Shown in pieces: positions 42,805 through 52,098 of a stretch of DNA of 64,000 nt (within the stretch, counting starts at the first letter, position 1; the number at the start of each line of letters is the position of its first letter). Under the pieces are notes generated by a model that ran no database searches, was not told the origin of the DNA, and saw only the letters and a list, made by a program, of their open reading frames with translations. The translations under genes and the position numbers were made by a program. Source of the stretch: Paenibacillus beijingensis (lineage in GTDB: Bacteria; Bacillota; Bacilli; Paenibacillales; Paenibacillaceae); the NCBI RefSeq assembly GCF_000961095.1, contig NZ_CP011058.1, positions 3,995,501 to 4,059,500 on the forward strand, written 5' to 3'.

Positions 42805-43878
42805 ATGAAAAAATGGTGGATGGGCATTTCATTGTTGTTGATCGTTGTCCTGCTGGCCGCTTGCGGCTCAAAGTCAAACGCTCCGGCAGCTTCGGGCGAA
42901 AGCGCGCCGGCATCCGGAAATGCGTCAACTTCTTCCGGCGACAAGCCGATCGAGCTTACGTATGCCTTCTTCGCTCCAGCTACCACGTTTCCGGCCAAAC
43001 AGATGGAGAAATGGAAGGAAGAAGTGGAGAAACGGACAAACGGAAAAGTGACAGTCAAGCTGTTTCCCGGAGGAACGCTGCTGACCGATAAAAATATGTA
43101 CGACGGCGTCAAGAGCGGAGTTGCCGATATCGGACTGTCGGTTATGACGTATGAACCCGGCCGCTTCCCGCTCATGACGATCGCCGAAATGCCCTCCGGT
43201 TTCCCCAATGCGAAAGTGGCAAGCCAGGTCGTCTATGACCTGATGCAGGAATATCCGCAGGACGCCTTTAAAGACATGAAGCTGATCACCGCATTCGCAA
43301 CCGAACCCGCCTATCTTCAAACGAAAGACCCGATTTCCACATTAAGCGACTTGAAAGGGAAGCAAATCCGGATTTCCGGCGCGCTTGCCCCGGTACTGAA
43401 AGGGATGGGTGCTTCTCCTGTCGGCATGTCCCAGTCTGAGGCGGTAGAAGCGCTGCAGACGGGCGTCATTTCAGGCTATGTATCGTCGCGCGAAGTATTG
43501 AAGGATTTGAAATTTGCCGAGATGGTCAAATACGAAACGAACTACCCGCTGACGGTATCCACTTTTGCCGCCGTCATGAATAAGGACAAATGGGATTCGC
43601 TTCCTCCCGATGTTCAGAAAGTGATTAACGATCTTGGTCCGGAAATTGCCGCATGGGCCGGCGAGTTTTTGGATACCTCCGTCAAAGGAGCGATGGAGTG
43701 GGCGCAAACCGAGCAAGGCTTCAAAGTGATCGAGCTTTCTCCGGAGGAAAAGAAAGTGTGGGACGAGAAGCTGAAGCCGTTCCAGGACAAAACGGTGTCC
43801 GATCTGCAGGCTAAAGGCTTGCCTGCGGAAGAGTTCCGCAAACGGGTGTACGAGCTGAAGGATCAATATTCGAAGTAA
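42805..43878 (+). CDS. dctP: TRAP transporter solute-binding lipoprotein
   Basis: 357 residues. Lipoprotein signal WMGISLLLIVVLLAACGSKS with lipobox LAAC, then a low-complexity Ser/Ala linker and a DctP domain (ELTYAFFAPATTFPAKQMEK, VKLFPGGTL, KGMGASPVGMSQSEAVEALQ, and the carboxylate-binding arginine region KGKQIRISGA). It captures an organic acid outside the membrane. ATG 42805 follows GGTGGGGGAG. It is separated from dctQ by a nested hairpin that may keep its mRNA more abundant. Confidence 0.93.
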   Translation: MKKWWMGISLLLIVVLLAACGSKSNAPAASGESAPASGNASTSSGDKPIELTYAFFAPATTFPAKQMEKWKEEVEKRTNGKVTVKLFPGGTLLTDKNMYDGVKSGVADIGLSVMTYEPGRFPLMTIAEMPSGFPNAKVASQVVYDLMQEYPQDAFKDMKLITAFATEPAYLQTKDPISTLSDLKGKQIRISGALAPVLKGMGASPVGMSQSEAVEALQTGVISGYVSSREVLKDLKFAEMVKYETNYPLTVSTFAAVMNKDKWDSLPPDVQKVINDLGPEIAAWAGEFLDTSVKGAMEWAQTEQGFKVIELSPEEKKVWDEKLKPFQDKTVSDLQAKGLPAEEFRKRVYELKDQYSK

Positions 43879-43887
43879 AGCGCGGCA

Positions 43888-43947
43888 CGGCCAAATCATC
43901 ACGGAACGTTGGAAAAGCGAATCCGCCAACGTTCCGGACGATGGCCG
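43888..43947 (+). promoter_or_regulatory. Intercistronic nested hairpin between dctP and dctQ
   Basis: Inner stem GGAACGTTGG (43903-43912)/CCAACGTTCC (43926-43935), outer stem CGGCCA (43888-43893)/TGGCCG (43942-43947), no T-run. Likely an mRNA 3'-stabilising structure giving more binding protein than permease. Confidence 0.55.
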
Positions 43948-43973
43948 ATTATTATCGGAAATGAGGTGTGTCC

Positions 43974-44537
43974 TTGGAACAAGCGAGCGAGATAAAATCC
44001 GTGCAGACGGCGAATACGGAGACGGCTGCCGACAAAAAAGAAGTCGTCTTGCTGGCTGTGCTGGAGAAAATCAGCATCAGATTGAATACTGCGCTGGCGG
44101 TCGTTGCCGGAGCCTCCATGGTGCTTATATGCGTATTGATCACCGTCAATGTTATTATTCGAAAGTTCGTCTCTCCTATCTTCGGCATTAACGAAATGGT
44201 CGGCTGGCTGTCCGCGATCACCGCGGGGTTCGCGATCGGATATACCCAAATTCACCGGGGCCATGTCGATATGGATATTGTCGTCGACAAATTTCCTCCC
44301 CTGGTGAGAAGAACCATTTACAGCGCAACGCATTTGATCAGCATGGTCTTTTTCGCATTCGTTTCCTATCAGCTGGTTGTTTATGCCAATAATATGATGA
44401 AAGAAGGAACGCTCTCGGAAACGCTCGCGGTCATTTATTACCCGTTCATCTATCTGCTTGCCATCGGCTTCTTCGGCTTAACGCTAGCCCTTTTCGTCGA
44501 CTCCATCAAATTCATCATTAAGGGTGATCACAAGTGA
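43974..44537 (+). CDS. dctQ: TRAP transporter small permease
   Basis: 187 residues, four membrane segments (AGASMVLICVLITVNVIIRK, MVGWLSAITAGFAIGYTQIH, LISMVFFAFVSYQLVVYAN, PFIYLLAIGFFGLTLALFV), the DctQ topology. TTG 43974 after GAGGTG is the likely start; GTG 43968 is also in frame. It couples solute uptake to an ion gradient together with DctM. TGA overlaps the GTG start of dctM. Confidence 0.9.
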   Translation: MEQASEIKSVQTANTETAADKKEVVLLAVLEKISIRLNTALAVVAGASMVLICVLITVNVIIRKFVSPIFGINEMVGWLSAITAGFAIGYTQIHRGHVDMDIVVDKFPPLVRRTIYSATHLISMVFFAFVSYQLVVYANNMMKEGTLSETLAVIYYPFIYLLAIGFFGLTLALFVDSIKFIIKGDHK

Positions 44538-45826
44538 GTTTAACCCTATATGCAGTTATAGGCATTGCGGTTTTGTTTCTGCTGATGTTTTTGCGGATGC
44601 CCATCAGCTTTTCCATGCTCATTGTCGGATTTGCCGGCTTGTACGCCGTTGTTTCTTCGAAAGCCGCATTTACCGTCGTCAGCGGCGATTTATGGTCGCA
44701 ATTTTCCAGTTATTCGCTCAGCGTCATTCCGCTTTATGTGTTTATGGGTGAAATCGTATTTCGGTCAGGCATTACGGAACGGCTCTTTCAAGCCGCTTAT
44801 AAATGGGTTGGGCATTATAGGGGCGGAATGATCTGGACGGTCATCCTGGCCAGCGCCGGCTTCGGTTCAATCTGCGGATCCAACTCGGCTACCTCTGCGA
44901 CGATCGGTTCGATGGCGCTGCCGGAATTGAAAAAATTCAAATACAGTGACACGTTAAGCACAGGAAGCGTCGCCGGAGGCGGGTCGCTCGGCATTATCAT
45001 CCCTCCGAGCACCGTGCTGCTTGTCATCGCGATCCAGGCGCAGCTGTCCATTAAAGACTTGTTTGTCGCCAGCATCGTGCCGAGCATTTTGTTGGTCGTG
45101 TTGTTTCTGCTTGTTATCGGATATGTTTGCTGGCGCGACCCGGAGATGGCTCCCGCTGCCGGCCACAACCCGACCTTGATCGAGAAGCTCAAAGCGATAT
45201 CGGGCGTGATGCCGACGCTGCTGCTGCTCATATTCGTCATCGGCGGCCTGTTTCTCGGCTGGTTTACGCCGACGGAATCGGGGGCGGTCGGCGCTTTCGG
45301 ATCGCTCGCGTATGCCGTTGCGAGGCGCAAATTAAGCTGGGTTAACTTCAAGCTGGCCGTATTCGACTCGCTTCGTTCATCGGCCATGGTCATCATGATG
45401 GTCTTAGGAGCGCTTGTATTCGGCCGGTTTCTGACGATTACCCGGCTGCCGTTTGAAGTCGCCGACTGGGTCACATCGCTAACGATACCTTCCGTATGGA
45501 TTATGGTCATGATTTTTGTTGTATTTGTTATCGGCGGCCATATTATGGACGCTTTCGGCTTCCTTATTATTTCAATCCCGATCTTTTTCCCGGCCGCCGT
45601 TCAGCTCGGCTACGATCCGATCTGGTTTGCCGTCATGATGTGTATCATTACAAGCGTGGGCGCGATTACGCCGCCGTTCGGTATTAACGTATTCGTCGTC
45701 AAAGGGCTAGTGCCGGATGTGCCGGTAATGAGCATCTTTAAAGGTTCGTTATATTACGTGTATGCTTACCTCATTTGTATCGTCATTTTGACGGCATTTC
45801 CGAAATTGATGACATTTATTCTATAA
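44534..45826 (+). CDS. dctM: TRAP transporter large permease
   Basis: 430 residues, about 11-12 hydrophobic segments. DctM signatures: MPISFSMLIVGFAGLYAV, GFGSICGSNSATSATIG, GGSLGIIIPPSTVLLV, LGWFTPTESGAVGAFGSL and GAITPPFGINVFVVKGL. GTG 44534 overlaps the dctQ stop (GTGA). TRAP systems are less common in Gram-positive than in Gram-negative bacteria. Confidence 0.95.
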   Translation: MSLTLYAVIGIAVLFLLMFLRMPISFSMLIVGFAGLYAVVSSKAAFTVVSGDLWSQFSSYSLSVIPLYVFMGEIVFRSGITERLFQAAYKWVGHYRGGMIWTVILASAGFGSICGSNSATSATIGSMALPELKKFKYSDTLSTGSVAGGGSLGIIIPPSTVLLVIAIQAQLSIKDLFVASIVPSILLVVLFLLVIGYVCWRDPEMAPAAGHNPTLIEKLKAISGVMPTLLLLIFVIGGLFLGWFTPTESGAVGAFGSLAYAVARRKLSWVNFKLAVFDSLRSSAMVIMMVLGALVFGRFLTITRLPFEVADWVTSLTIPSVWIMVMIFVVFVIGGHIMDAFGFLIISIPIFFPAAVQLGYDPIWFAVMMCIITSVGAITPPFGINVFVVKGLVPDVPVMSIFKGSLYYVYAYLICIVILTAFPKLMTFIL

Positions 45827-45841
45827 ACGGGATGTGAAAGC

Positions 45842-45952
45842 ATGATGAGTTTGAGCGAATATATCGAAGGGCTGCTGGGGGAAGAGGAGCCTTTGCTGGA
45901 AGTGGAGCCGGCCAGTCACCTTTCCCTCCGGAAAGAGGGTGAGGACGAGTGA
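45842..45952 (+). CDS. 36-residue acidic microprotein coupled to the amidase gene
   Basis: ATG 45842 to TGA 45950-45952, 13 bp after dctM and overlapping the amidase GTG (GTGA). The peptide is MMSLSEYIEGLLGEEEPLL plus a tail ending RKEGEDE. Upstream GGGATGTGAAAG gives a moderate ribosome site. The N-terminal amphipathic helix followed by an acidic tail recalls the small GatC/AtzG partners of amidases, though it is half their length and no homology can be claimed. It could equally be a translational coupler. Confidence 0.5.
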   Translation: MMSLSEYIEGLLGEEEPLLEVEPASHLSLRKEGEDE

Positions 45953-47382
45953 CCGAGCAGCTGATGTTTCAGGACATCGACTCCTTGTCGCAATTGATCC
46001 GCACCAAGCAGCTTTCGCCGCTTGAAATTACGGGTCGGGTTCTGCAGCGGATCGACCGGTTGAACCCGGTGTTGAACGCTTATATACGGGTAACTCCCGA
46101 AGAGGCGATGCGACAAGCGGAAGCGCTTCATGAAGAAATGATGCAGGGGCGGATCAGAGGTCCGCTGCACGGCATTCCGATCGCGGTCAAAGATATTATC
46201 CAGACGAAAGGGACGAATACGACGGCCGGATCGAAAGTGTTCCAGCACTGGGTGCCGGACGAGGATGCGTTCGTCGTGCAGCGGCTGAAGGAAGCGGGGG
46301 CCGTCATCGTCGGCAAAGCGAACTTGCATGAATTTGCGATGGGCGCGACGACGGAAAATCCGTATTATGGGGCTGCGCGCAATCCGTGGGATCTGGACAA
46401 GATTGCCGGAGGATCGAGCGGCGGGAACGCCGCCGCATTGGCAGCCGGAATGTGCTTCGGCGCGATTGGAACCGATACGGCAGGCTCGATCCGCCAGCCG
46501 GCAGCCTTAACCGGAACAGTCGGACTGAAGCCGACATACGGACGGGTGAGCACCCGCGGTTGTCTTCCGTTCAGCTGGTCGCTCGACCATATCGGACCGA
46601 TGGCCCGCACGGTGAAGGACGCCGCGATTTTGCTGGAGGCGATCGCTGGGCACGACAGCCTGGACGACTTCTCCTCGCGCGAGTCGGCTTCACGCTATCT
46701 CGCCGATTCTCTGACGGATTTGAAAGGATTCAGGATCGCAATTTGCCGCGAGTATTTCTTTGAAGGGATGCACGGTGAAATCGAACGAACGGTTGAGCAG
46801 GCGCTGAACCGGCTTGCAATTCTTGGCGCGGAAATCGCAGAGATTGACATTCCGGGGCTTACCGATGCCCAGTGGGCCGCGCGGATCATCGCCCAATCCG
46901 AAGGTTATGCGTTCCATAAGCCGATGCTGGAGAAGCTTCCGCATCTGTACAGCGACGATGTGAAGTTCCGCTTGAACTTCGGAAAGCAGGTTGCGGCTGA
47001 AGAGTATATTCGCGCGCAGCGGATCCGGAACAAATTTATCGGGGATACGCTGGCGGCGATGGAGGGCATGGATATGCTCGCCGCTCCGATGAACCACAAT
47101 CCGCCGTTCAATATCAATTCCGTCACACCGGAGGAAGCGATCAACAACATGTTCCGTCTGGCGAAGGCGCCGCTCGCCAACCTGCTCGGATTTCCGGCTC
47201 TGTCCGTGCCATGCGGCTTCACAAGCGGCAATCTGCCGGTCGGGCTGCAGCTCATCGCAAGGCCGTTTGCAGAGAACGTGCTGCTTCGGGTCGGCGATCT
47301 GTATGAGCGCTCGGAGCCTTGGGCAGGACGGCTGGCGGAAAACACGGCATTCGAGAGCGGAACAATCGGTAATATGCGTTAA
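45949..47382 (+). CDS. Amidase signature family hydrolase (GatA-like)
   Basis: 477 residues from GTG 45949. Catalytic triad Lys81 (IAVKDI), cis-Ser156 in GGSSGGNAAALA (GGSSGG at 154-159) and nucleophile Ser180 in GTDTAGSIRQPAA. Hydrolyses a C-N amide bond. No gatB or gatC beside it, so it is not the tRNA amidotransferase; a catabolic amidase acting on the imported compound is inferred. The preceding microprotein overlaps by 4 bp. Confidence 0.94.
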   Translation: MTEQLMFQDIDSLSQLIRTKQLSPLEITGRVLQRIDRLNPVLNAYIRVTPEEAMRQAEALHEEMMQGRIRGPLHGIPIAVKDIIQTKGTNTTAGSKVFQHWVPDEDAFVVQRLKEAGAVIVGKANLHEFAMGATTENPYYGAARNPWDLDKIAGGSSGGNAAALAAGMCFGAIGTDTAGSIRQPAALTGTVGLKPTYGRVSTRGCLPFSWSLDHIGPMARTVKDAAILLEAIAGHDSLDDFSSRESASRYLADSLTDLKGFRIAICREYFFEGMHGEIERTVEQALNRLAILGAEIAEIDIPGLTDAQWAARIIAQSEGYAFHKPMLEKLPHLYSDDVKFRLNFGKQVAAEEYIRAQRIRNKFIGDTLAAMEGMDMLAAPMNHNPPFNINSVTPEEAINNMFRLAKAPLANLLGFPALSVPCGFTSGNLPVGLQLIARPFAENVLLRVGDLYERSEPWAGRLAENTAFESGTIGNMR

Positions 47383-47431
47383 GCGAATTTGAGTGTAGTT
47401 CCGGCAATAAAGTGCACGAGGTGATGTTCTT

Positions 47432-48418
47432 TTGCGACCAAAGGTATATATTGCCTGGCCGATCCCCCGAGAAGTCGAGGCCTATTTGAATGAACACTGC
47501 GAATGCCGCAAATGGCAAGGAACGGCCGCGATCGGGTACGACCAGCTGAAACGCGAGCTGCAGGATGCAGAGGGGCTGCTGATGGGAGAAGGCACCATCG
47601 ATGAAGCGATGCTGGCGGATGCGCCCTTTTTGCGGGTGATAAGCAATATGAGCTCCGGCTATAACCATTTGGATATTGAAGCGATGAAAGCAAGAAATGT
47701 GATCGGCACGAACAACCCGTCCATTTCTAACGATACGGTTGCCGACCTCGTGATGGGTCTGATGCTGGCTGCCGCGCGCAACATTCCGCAGCTGGACCGG
47801 TATGTCAAAGCCGGCGGCTGGCGGCATGGGATCGGTGAAGAATGGTTCGGCGTCGATGTCCACCATGCGACGCTCGGATTGATCGGCATGGGCAGCATCG
47901 GCCAGTCGATTGCAAAGCGCGCCAAGCTCGGTTTTGGCATGAACGTGCTGTACAGCAGCCGCAGCCGCAAGCCGGAGGCGGAGCAGGAGCTTGGCGCCGT
48001 CTTCACCCCGCTGGACGATCTGCTTCGCCGGTCGGATTTTGTCGTCGTCATGGTTCCGCTGACGGAAGAAACGAAGGGGTTCATCGATGAACGGCACTTT
48101 AACTTGATGAAATCTTCGGCCGTGTTTATTAACGCCTCGCGCGGCATGACCGTCAATGAGCAAGCGCTAACCGAGGCGATGCGCGCCGGAAAAATAAGGG
48201 CGGCGGCACTTGACGTTTTTCAGCACGAGCCTGTCGATCCCGCCAATCCGCTGCTGCTTATGGATAATGTCATTACGCTCCCCCACGTCGGTTCCGCTAC
48301 CGCCAAAACCCGCCATGAGATGGCCATGTCCGCCGCCCGCAATCTCGTTATCGCATTAAAGGGAGAGAAACCTCCGAATCTAATCAAGGAATTTCAATTA
48401 GGGGGGGCTTCCTTTTGA
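47432..48418 (+). CDS. D-2-hydroxyacid dehydrogenase (glyoxylate/hydroxypyruvate reductase type)
   Basis: 328 residues from TTG 47432 (GAGGTGATG upstream). NAD-binding LGLIGMGSIGQSIAKRAK, active-site Arg in INASRGMTVNE, Glu in the DVFQHEPVDP loop and His in TLPHVGSATAKT. Interconverts a D-2-hydroxy acid and a 2-oxo acid. It overlaps the next gene by 4 bp (TTGA), showing one transcript. Confidence 0.93.
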   Translation: MRPKVYIAWPIPREVEAYLNEHCECRKWQGTAAIGYDQLKRELQDAEGLLMGEGTIDEAMLADAPFLRVISNMSSGYNHLDIEAMKARNVIGTNNPSISNDTVADLVMGLMLAAARNIPQLDRYVKAGGWRHGIGEEWFGVDVHHATLGLIGMGSIGQSIAKRAKLGFGMNVLYSSRSRKPEAEQELGAVFTPLDDLLRRSDFVVVMVPLTEETKGFIDERHFNLMKSSAVFINASRGMTVNEQALTEAMRAGKIRAAALDVFQHEPVDPANPLLLMDNVITLPHVGSATAKTRHEMAMSAARNLVIALKGEKPPNLIKEFQLGGASF

Positions 48419-49143
48419 AGGTATCGCTGTTTATTACCTGCTTGTCCGATATTTTTTTCCCCGAAGTCGGAAGAAGCGTAGTCAGCATATTGGAGCGAAA
48501 CGGCGTCGAGGTTGATGTCCCGCTCACCCAAACGTGCTGCGGACAGCCTGCTTATAACAGCGGTTATGTGAAAGACGCGCGCAAAGCGGCGAAACAAACG
48601 ATTAAGGCGTTTCAGTCCAGTGAATATGTCGTCGCCCCTTCCGGCTCTTGCGCGGCGATGGTGCGCCATTATTATCCGGACATGTTTGAGGGTGATCCGG
48701 AATGGTCGGCCAAGGCGGCGCAGCTGGCGGACAAAACGTTTGAATTTACCGAGTTTGTCGTCCGCGTGCTGGGAATCGACGATGTTGGCGCGGTCTGCGA
48801 GGATTCGGCGGCTTATCATCAGTCATGCCATATGAGCCGGGGGCTCGGCGTTCGGAGCGAGCCTGTACAGCTGCTCTCCCGTGTCGAAGGCCTCGAGATG
48901 AAGGAACTGCCGTATTGTCAGGACTGCTGCGGTTTCGGGGGGACATTCGCATCCAAAATGAGCGCGATTTCCGAAGCGATGGTCGATGAGAAAATCCGGC
49001 ATCTCGAATCAACCGGCGCGAATATGCTGATCGGGTCCGATATGGGCTGCTTGATGAACATTGCCGGCCGCCTGCGCCGAACGGGAAAAAACATTCAAAC
49101 GATGCATATTGCGGAAGTATTGGCGAAAGGAATGGCTACATGA
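48415..49143 (+). CDS. lutA: (Fe-S) oxidoreductase subunit, LutA/YkgE family
   Basis: 242 residues. Two CCG-type cysteine domains: TCCGQPAYNSGY and CCGFGGTFASKM, the LutA/GlpC heterodisulfide-like motif. In Bacillus LutABC oxidises L-lactate to pyruvate. Start TTG 48415 with a run of Gs ahead. The symbol reflects family; this LutABC set lies in an amidase/TRAP island, so its hydroxy acid may not be lactate. Confidence 0.9.
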   Translation: MKVSLFITCLSDIFFPEVGRSVVSILERNGVEVDVPLTQTCCGQPAYNSGYVKDARKAAKQTIKAFQSSEYVVAPSGSCAAMVRHYYPDMFEGDPEWSAKAAQLADKTFEFTEFVVRVLGIDDVGAVCEDSAAYHQSCHMSRGLGVRSEPVQLLSRVEGLEMKELPYCQDCCGFGGTFASKMSAISEAMVDEKIRHLESTGANMLIGSDMGCLMNIAGRLRRTGKNIQTMHIAEVLAKGMAT

Positions 49144-50555
49144 ACCTGCAAGCTGCCGATTTCAAAGCTCGCGCCAAGGAAGCGTTAAACGACACGCAGC
49201 TGCAGCGGGCCGTTCCCTTTGTTCAGGACCGTCTGAGATCGGGGCGCGTGCAGGCGGCGGAAGCGCTCGGGAACGTGGAGGAATGGAGAGAACTGCTTTC
49301 CGAAATCCGGATGGATACGATCGACAATTTGGACAGCTACCTGGAGCAGCTGGCGGGCAATGTCCGGGCAAACGGCGGGCACGTGCACTTTGCATCCAAA
49401 GCGGCGGACGCCGTTTCGATCGTGAGCCGCATCGCGGAAGAGAACGGCGCACGTAAGATCGTGAAAGCCAAATCGATGATTACGGAAGAAATCCATCTGA
49501 ACAAGCATTTGGAAGAACAGGGGCTAAGCGTCATTGAGACCGATTTGGGCGAATATATTTTGCAGCTTGCCGGAGAGAAGCCGTCCCATATTATCTCTCC
49601 CGCTCTGCACAAGCGGCGGGGGGAAATAGCCGAGCTGTTCTCGCAAGCGGCCGGACGGAAGCTGTCTGAGGATACTTCCGAGCTGTGCGCGTTCGCGCGG
49701 GAACATCTGCGGGAAGCGTTTATGGAGGCGGATATCGGCATTACCGGCTGCAACTTTGCGGTGGCGGAATCCGGTACCGTCGTGCTTGTCAGCAACGAAG
49801 GCAACGCCCGCCTGACGACTTCGCTGCCGAAAATTCATATTGCCATTATGGGCATGGAAAGAATCGTACCGACGTGGAACGAGCTGGATCTCGCCTTGAC
49901 GATGCTGACACGCAGCGCCACCGGGCAGAAAATTTCCGTCTATGTGACGGGCATCAGCGGTCCTCGGCAGGCAGGCGATCTGGACGGCCCCGAGCAGTTT
50001 CATCTCATTATTGTGGATAACGGCCGTTCCGATATTTTGGCGACGGCTTATAAGGAAGTGCTAAAATGCATCCGCTGCGGAGCGTGCATGAATGTGTGCC
50101 CGATCTACCGTCATGTCGGCGGCCATGCGTACGGCAGCGTCTACAGCGGACCGATCGGCGCCGTGCTTGATCCGCTGCTTGAAGGGTACGAGACGGCGAA
50201 GGAGCTTCCGTACGCATCAAGCTTGTGCGGGGCGTGCACGGAAGTATGCCCGGTCAAAATCCCGCTGCACGACTTGCTGATCGAACACCGCAAAGATGAA
50301 GTGGAACAAGGCTACACCCCGCAAATGGAAAAAATGTCGTTCGGCGCCTTCGGCTTTATGGCCTCTCATCCGGCCGTTTATTCGAAGGCGGCGAAAATCG
50401 CGTCCGCCGGGACTACGCTCTGGGCCAAAGACGGTTATATATCCGGCGGCCCCGGTTTGCTGGCCGGATGGACGGCCGGCAGGGACCTGCCGCAGCCGGC
50501 CAAGCAGTCTTTCCGCGATTGGTGGAAAGAGAAAGGGGGCGCCCGCGATGAATGA
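49140..50555 (+). CDS. lutB: LutB/YkgF family Fe-S and LUD-domain protein
   Basis: 471 residues. N-terminal LUD domain (IVKAKSMITEEIHLNKHLEE, GITGCNFAVAESGTVVLVSN) and a two-cluster ferredoxin region CIRCGACMNVCPIYRHVGG and SLCGACTEVCPVKIPLHDLL, giving two 4Fe-4S sites. Central electron-transfer subunit of the lactate oxidation complex. ATG overlaps the lutA stop (ATGA), and the stop overlaps lutC. Confidence 0.94.
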   Translation: MNLQAADFKARAKEALNDTQLQRAVPFVQDRLRSGRVQAAEALGNVEEWRELLSEIRMDTIDNLDSYLEQLAGNVRANGGHVHFASKAADAVSIVSRIAEENGARKIVKAKSMITEEIHLNKHLEEQGLSVIETDLGEYILQLAGEKPSHIISPALHKRRGEIAELFSQAAGRKLSEDTSELCAFAREHLREAFMEADIGITGCNFAVAESGTVVLVSNEGNARLTTSLPKIHIAIMGMERIVPTWNELDLALTMLTRSATGQKISVYVTGISGPRQAGDLDGPEQFHLIIVDNGRSDILATAYKEVLKCIRCGACMNVCPIYRHVGGHAYGSVYSGPIGAVLDPLLEGYETAKELPYASSLCGACTEVCPVKIPLHDLLIEHRKDEVEQGYTPQMEKMSFGAFGFMASHPAVYSKAAKIASAGTTLWAKDGYISGGPGLLAGWTAGRDLPQPAKQSFRDWWKEKGGARDE

Positions 50556-51279
50556 GCCGGTAGAGCAGGCCGCGTTTCTTGGTTCGATCGCGGAGAAGCT
50601 CGGACGAAAGCGCCGTACAGCGGTCTCCCCGCCATCATGGGATCGTAAGCCTTGGGAGGGCTCCGGTCAGGAACTGAACCCGGAAGCGGAGGCCGGCGGT
50701 CGGCAGGCAGCCGAACATGAACAGCTGATCCGGCAGTTTATGAAGCAATTGTCGGCACTGAATACAGCTGTGTACCGGATATCCCGGGCGGACTTCGGGC
50801 GCGTTCTGTCCGAAGTGATTGCAAAGCACGGCATAGGATCCGCAATCAGCTGGGACGATGGGCGGTTGCACGAGCTGCAGCTGGAGTCAACGTTGAATCG
50901 AAACGGCATCCATCACCGGCTCTGGCGGACAACGGAAAATGAGCGGGAGCTGCGGACATTTGCGGAAAGTGCGGATATGGGCATTACGTTTGCCGATATG
51001 GGGCTGGCGGATACCGGTACCGTTCTGCTGATGAACGGAGGCGGCCGCGGCCGGCTCATCAGCCTGCTTCCGCCGGTTTACGTAGCCGTTTTGCCGGAAC
51101 GCTTCATTTATCCGCGGCTGTCGGATGGCATGTCCTTCGTTCGCAGCCGCATTCCAGAAGGTCTGCCCGCCTGCATCAATTTCATCACCGGCCCGAGCCG
51201 GACCGGAGATATCGAAGCGGATCTGGCGCTTGGCGTCCACGGTCCCGGAAAAGTTCATATTATCTTATTACAAGATTAA
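50548..51279 (+). CDS. lutC: LutC/YkgG family LUD-domain protein
   Basis: 243 residues from ATG 50548, inside the last codons of lutB, with AAAGGGGGC upstream. C-terminal LUD block MGITFADMGLADTGTVLLMN and PPVYVAVLPERFIYPRL. The N-terminal 70 residues are variable. A longer in-frame ORF from 50296 lies within lutB and is not a real extension. Third subunit of the LutABC complex; the actual catalytic subunit and substrate specificity of LutABC remain debated. Confidence 0.9.
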   Translation: MNEPVEQAAFLGSIAEKLGRKRRTAVSPPSWDRKPWEGSGQELNPEAEAGGRQAAEHEQLIRQFMKQLSALNTAVYRISRADFGRVLSEVIAKHGIGSAISWDDGRLHELQLESTLNRNGIHHRLWRTTENERELRTFAESADMGITFADMGLADTGTVLLMNGGGRGRLISLLPPVYVAVLPERFIYPRLSDGMSFVRSRIPEGLPACINFITGPSRTGDIEADLALGVHGPGKVHIILLQD

Positions 51280-51302
51280 CGGATTAAAGAGGAGGAACTC
51301 CA

Positions 51303-52079
51303 ATGGCGACAAATGTCGATTTGATTCAGCACATGTATCCGATGAAATTTGAAAGCGTGGAAGCGGAACGGCTGCACCGGAAGCAGCGTCTCGCCGGAGC
51401 GCTCCGCTTATTTTCCCTATTCGGTTTTGACGAAGGCGTTGCGGGACATATTACGGCGCGCGACCCGGAATATCCCGATTATTTCTGGGTGAATCCGTTC
51501 GCCAAACATTTCAGCCAGATTCGGGTGTCCGATCTGCTGCTGGTCAACGATAAAGGCGAGATTATGGAAGGGAGCGGCATGGTTAACGTTGCCGCATTCG
51601 CCATTCACTCGCGCATTCATGAAGCCCGTCCGGACGTCATTGCCGCTGCGCATGCCCATTCCGTTTACGGCAAAGCTTTTTCGACCCTCGGCCGTCCGCT
51701 CGACCCGCTGACCCAGGACGCGTGCGCTTTCTACAACGATCACGGAGTGTTCAACGATTATTCCGGTGTTGTGTATGAGACGGAAGAAGGAGACCGGATT
51801 GCGAAAGTGCTAGGTTCGAAAAAAGCGGCGATTTTGCAAAACCACGGGCTGCTGACGGTCGGTCATACGGTGGAGTCTGCCGCCTGGTGGTATATCACGA
51901 TGGAGCGCTCGTGCCAGGCGCAGCTGATGGCGGAAGCGGCGCTGACGCCGCCGATCCCGATTGGTCCCGAGGCGGCCGCCGGCACGAGAGATCAGATCGG
52001 CACCGAGCTGGTCGGCTGGTGCTGCTTCCAGCCGCTGTGGGATAAAATTGTGAAGCTGCAGCCGGATTTGTTCGACTAA
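51303..52079 (+). CDS. Class II aldolase/adducin family protein
   Basis: 258 residues. Zn-binding histidines in IAAAHAHSVYG and in QNHGLLTVGHTV; N-terminal LFGFDEGVAGHITARDPEYP contains the conserved G-H-I-T. These enzymes cleave or decarboxylate phosphorylated or free hydroxy/oxo compounds; the absence of a kinase gene argues against a phosphorylated sugar acid substrate. ATG 51303 follows GAGGAGGAACTCCA. Confidence 0.92.
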   Translation: MATNVDLIQHMYPMKFESVEAERLHRKQRLAGALRLFSLFGFDEGVAGHITARDPEYPDYFWVNPFAKHFSQIRVSDLLLVNDKGEIMEGSGMVNVAAFAIHSRIHEARPDVIAAAHAHSVYGKAFSTLGRPLDPLTQDACAFYNDHGVFNDYSGVVYETEEGDRIAKVLGSKKAAILQNHGLLTVGHTVESAAWWYITMERSCQAQLMAEAALTPPIPIGPEAAAGTRDQIGTELVGWCCFQPLWDKIVKLQPDLFD

Positions 52080-52098
52080 GAAGGGGAGGTAACCGACG

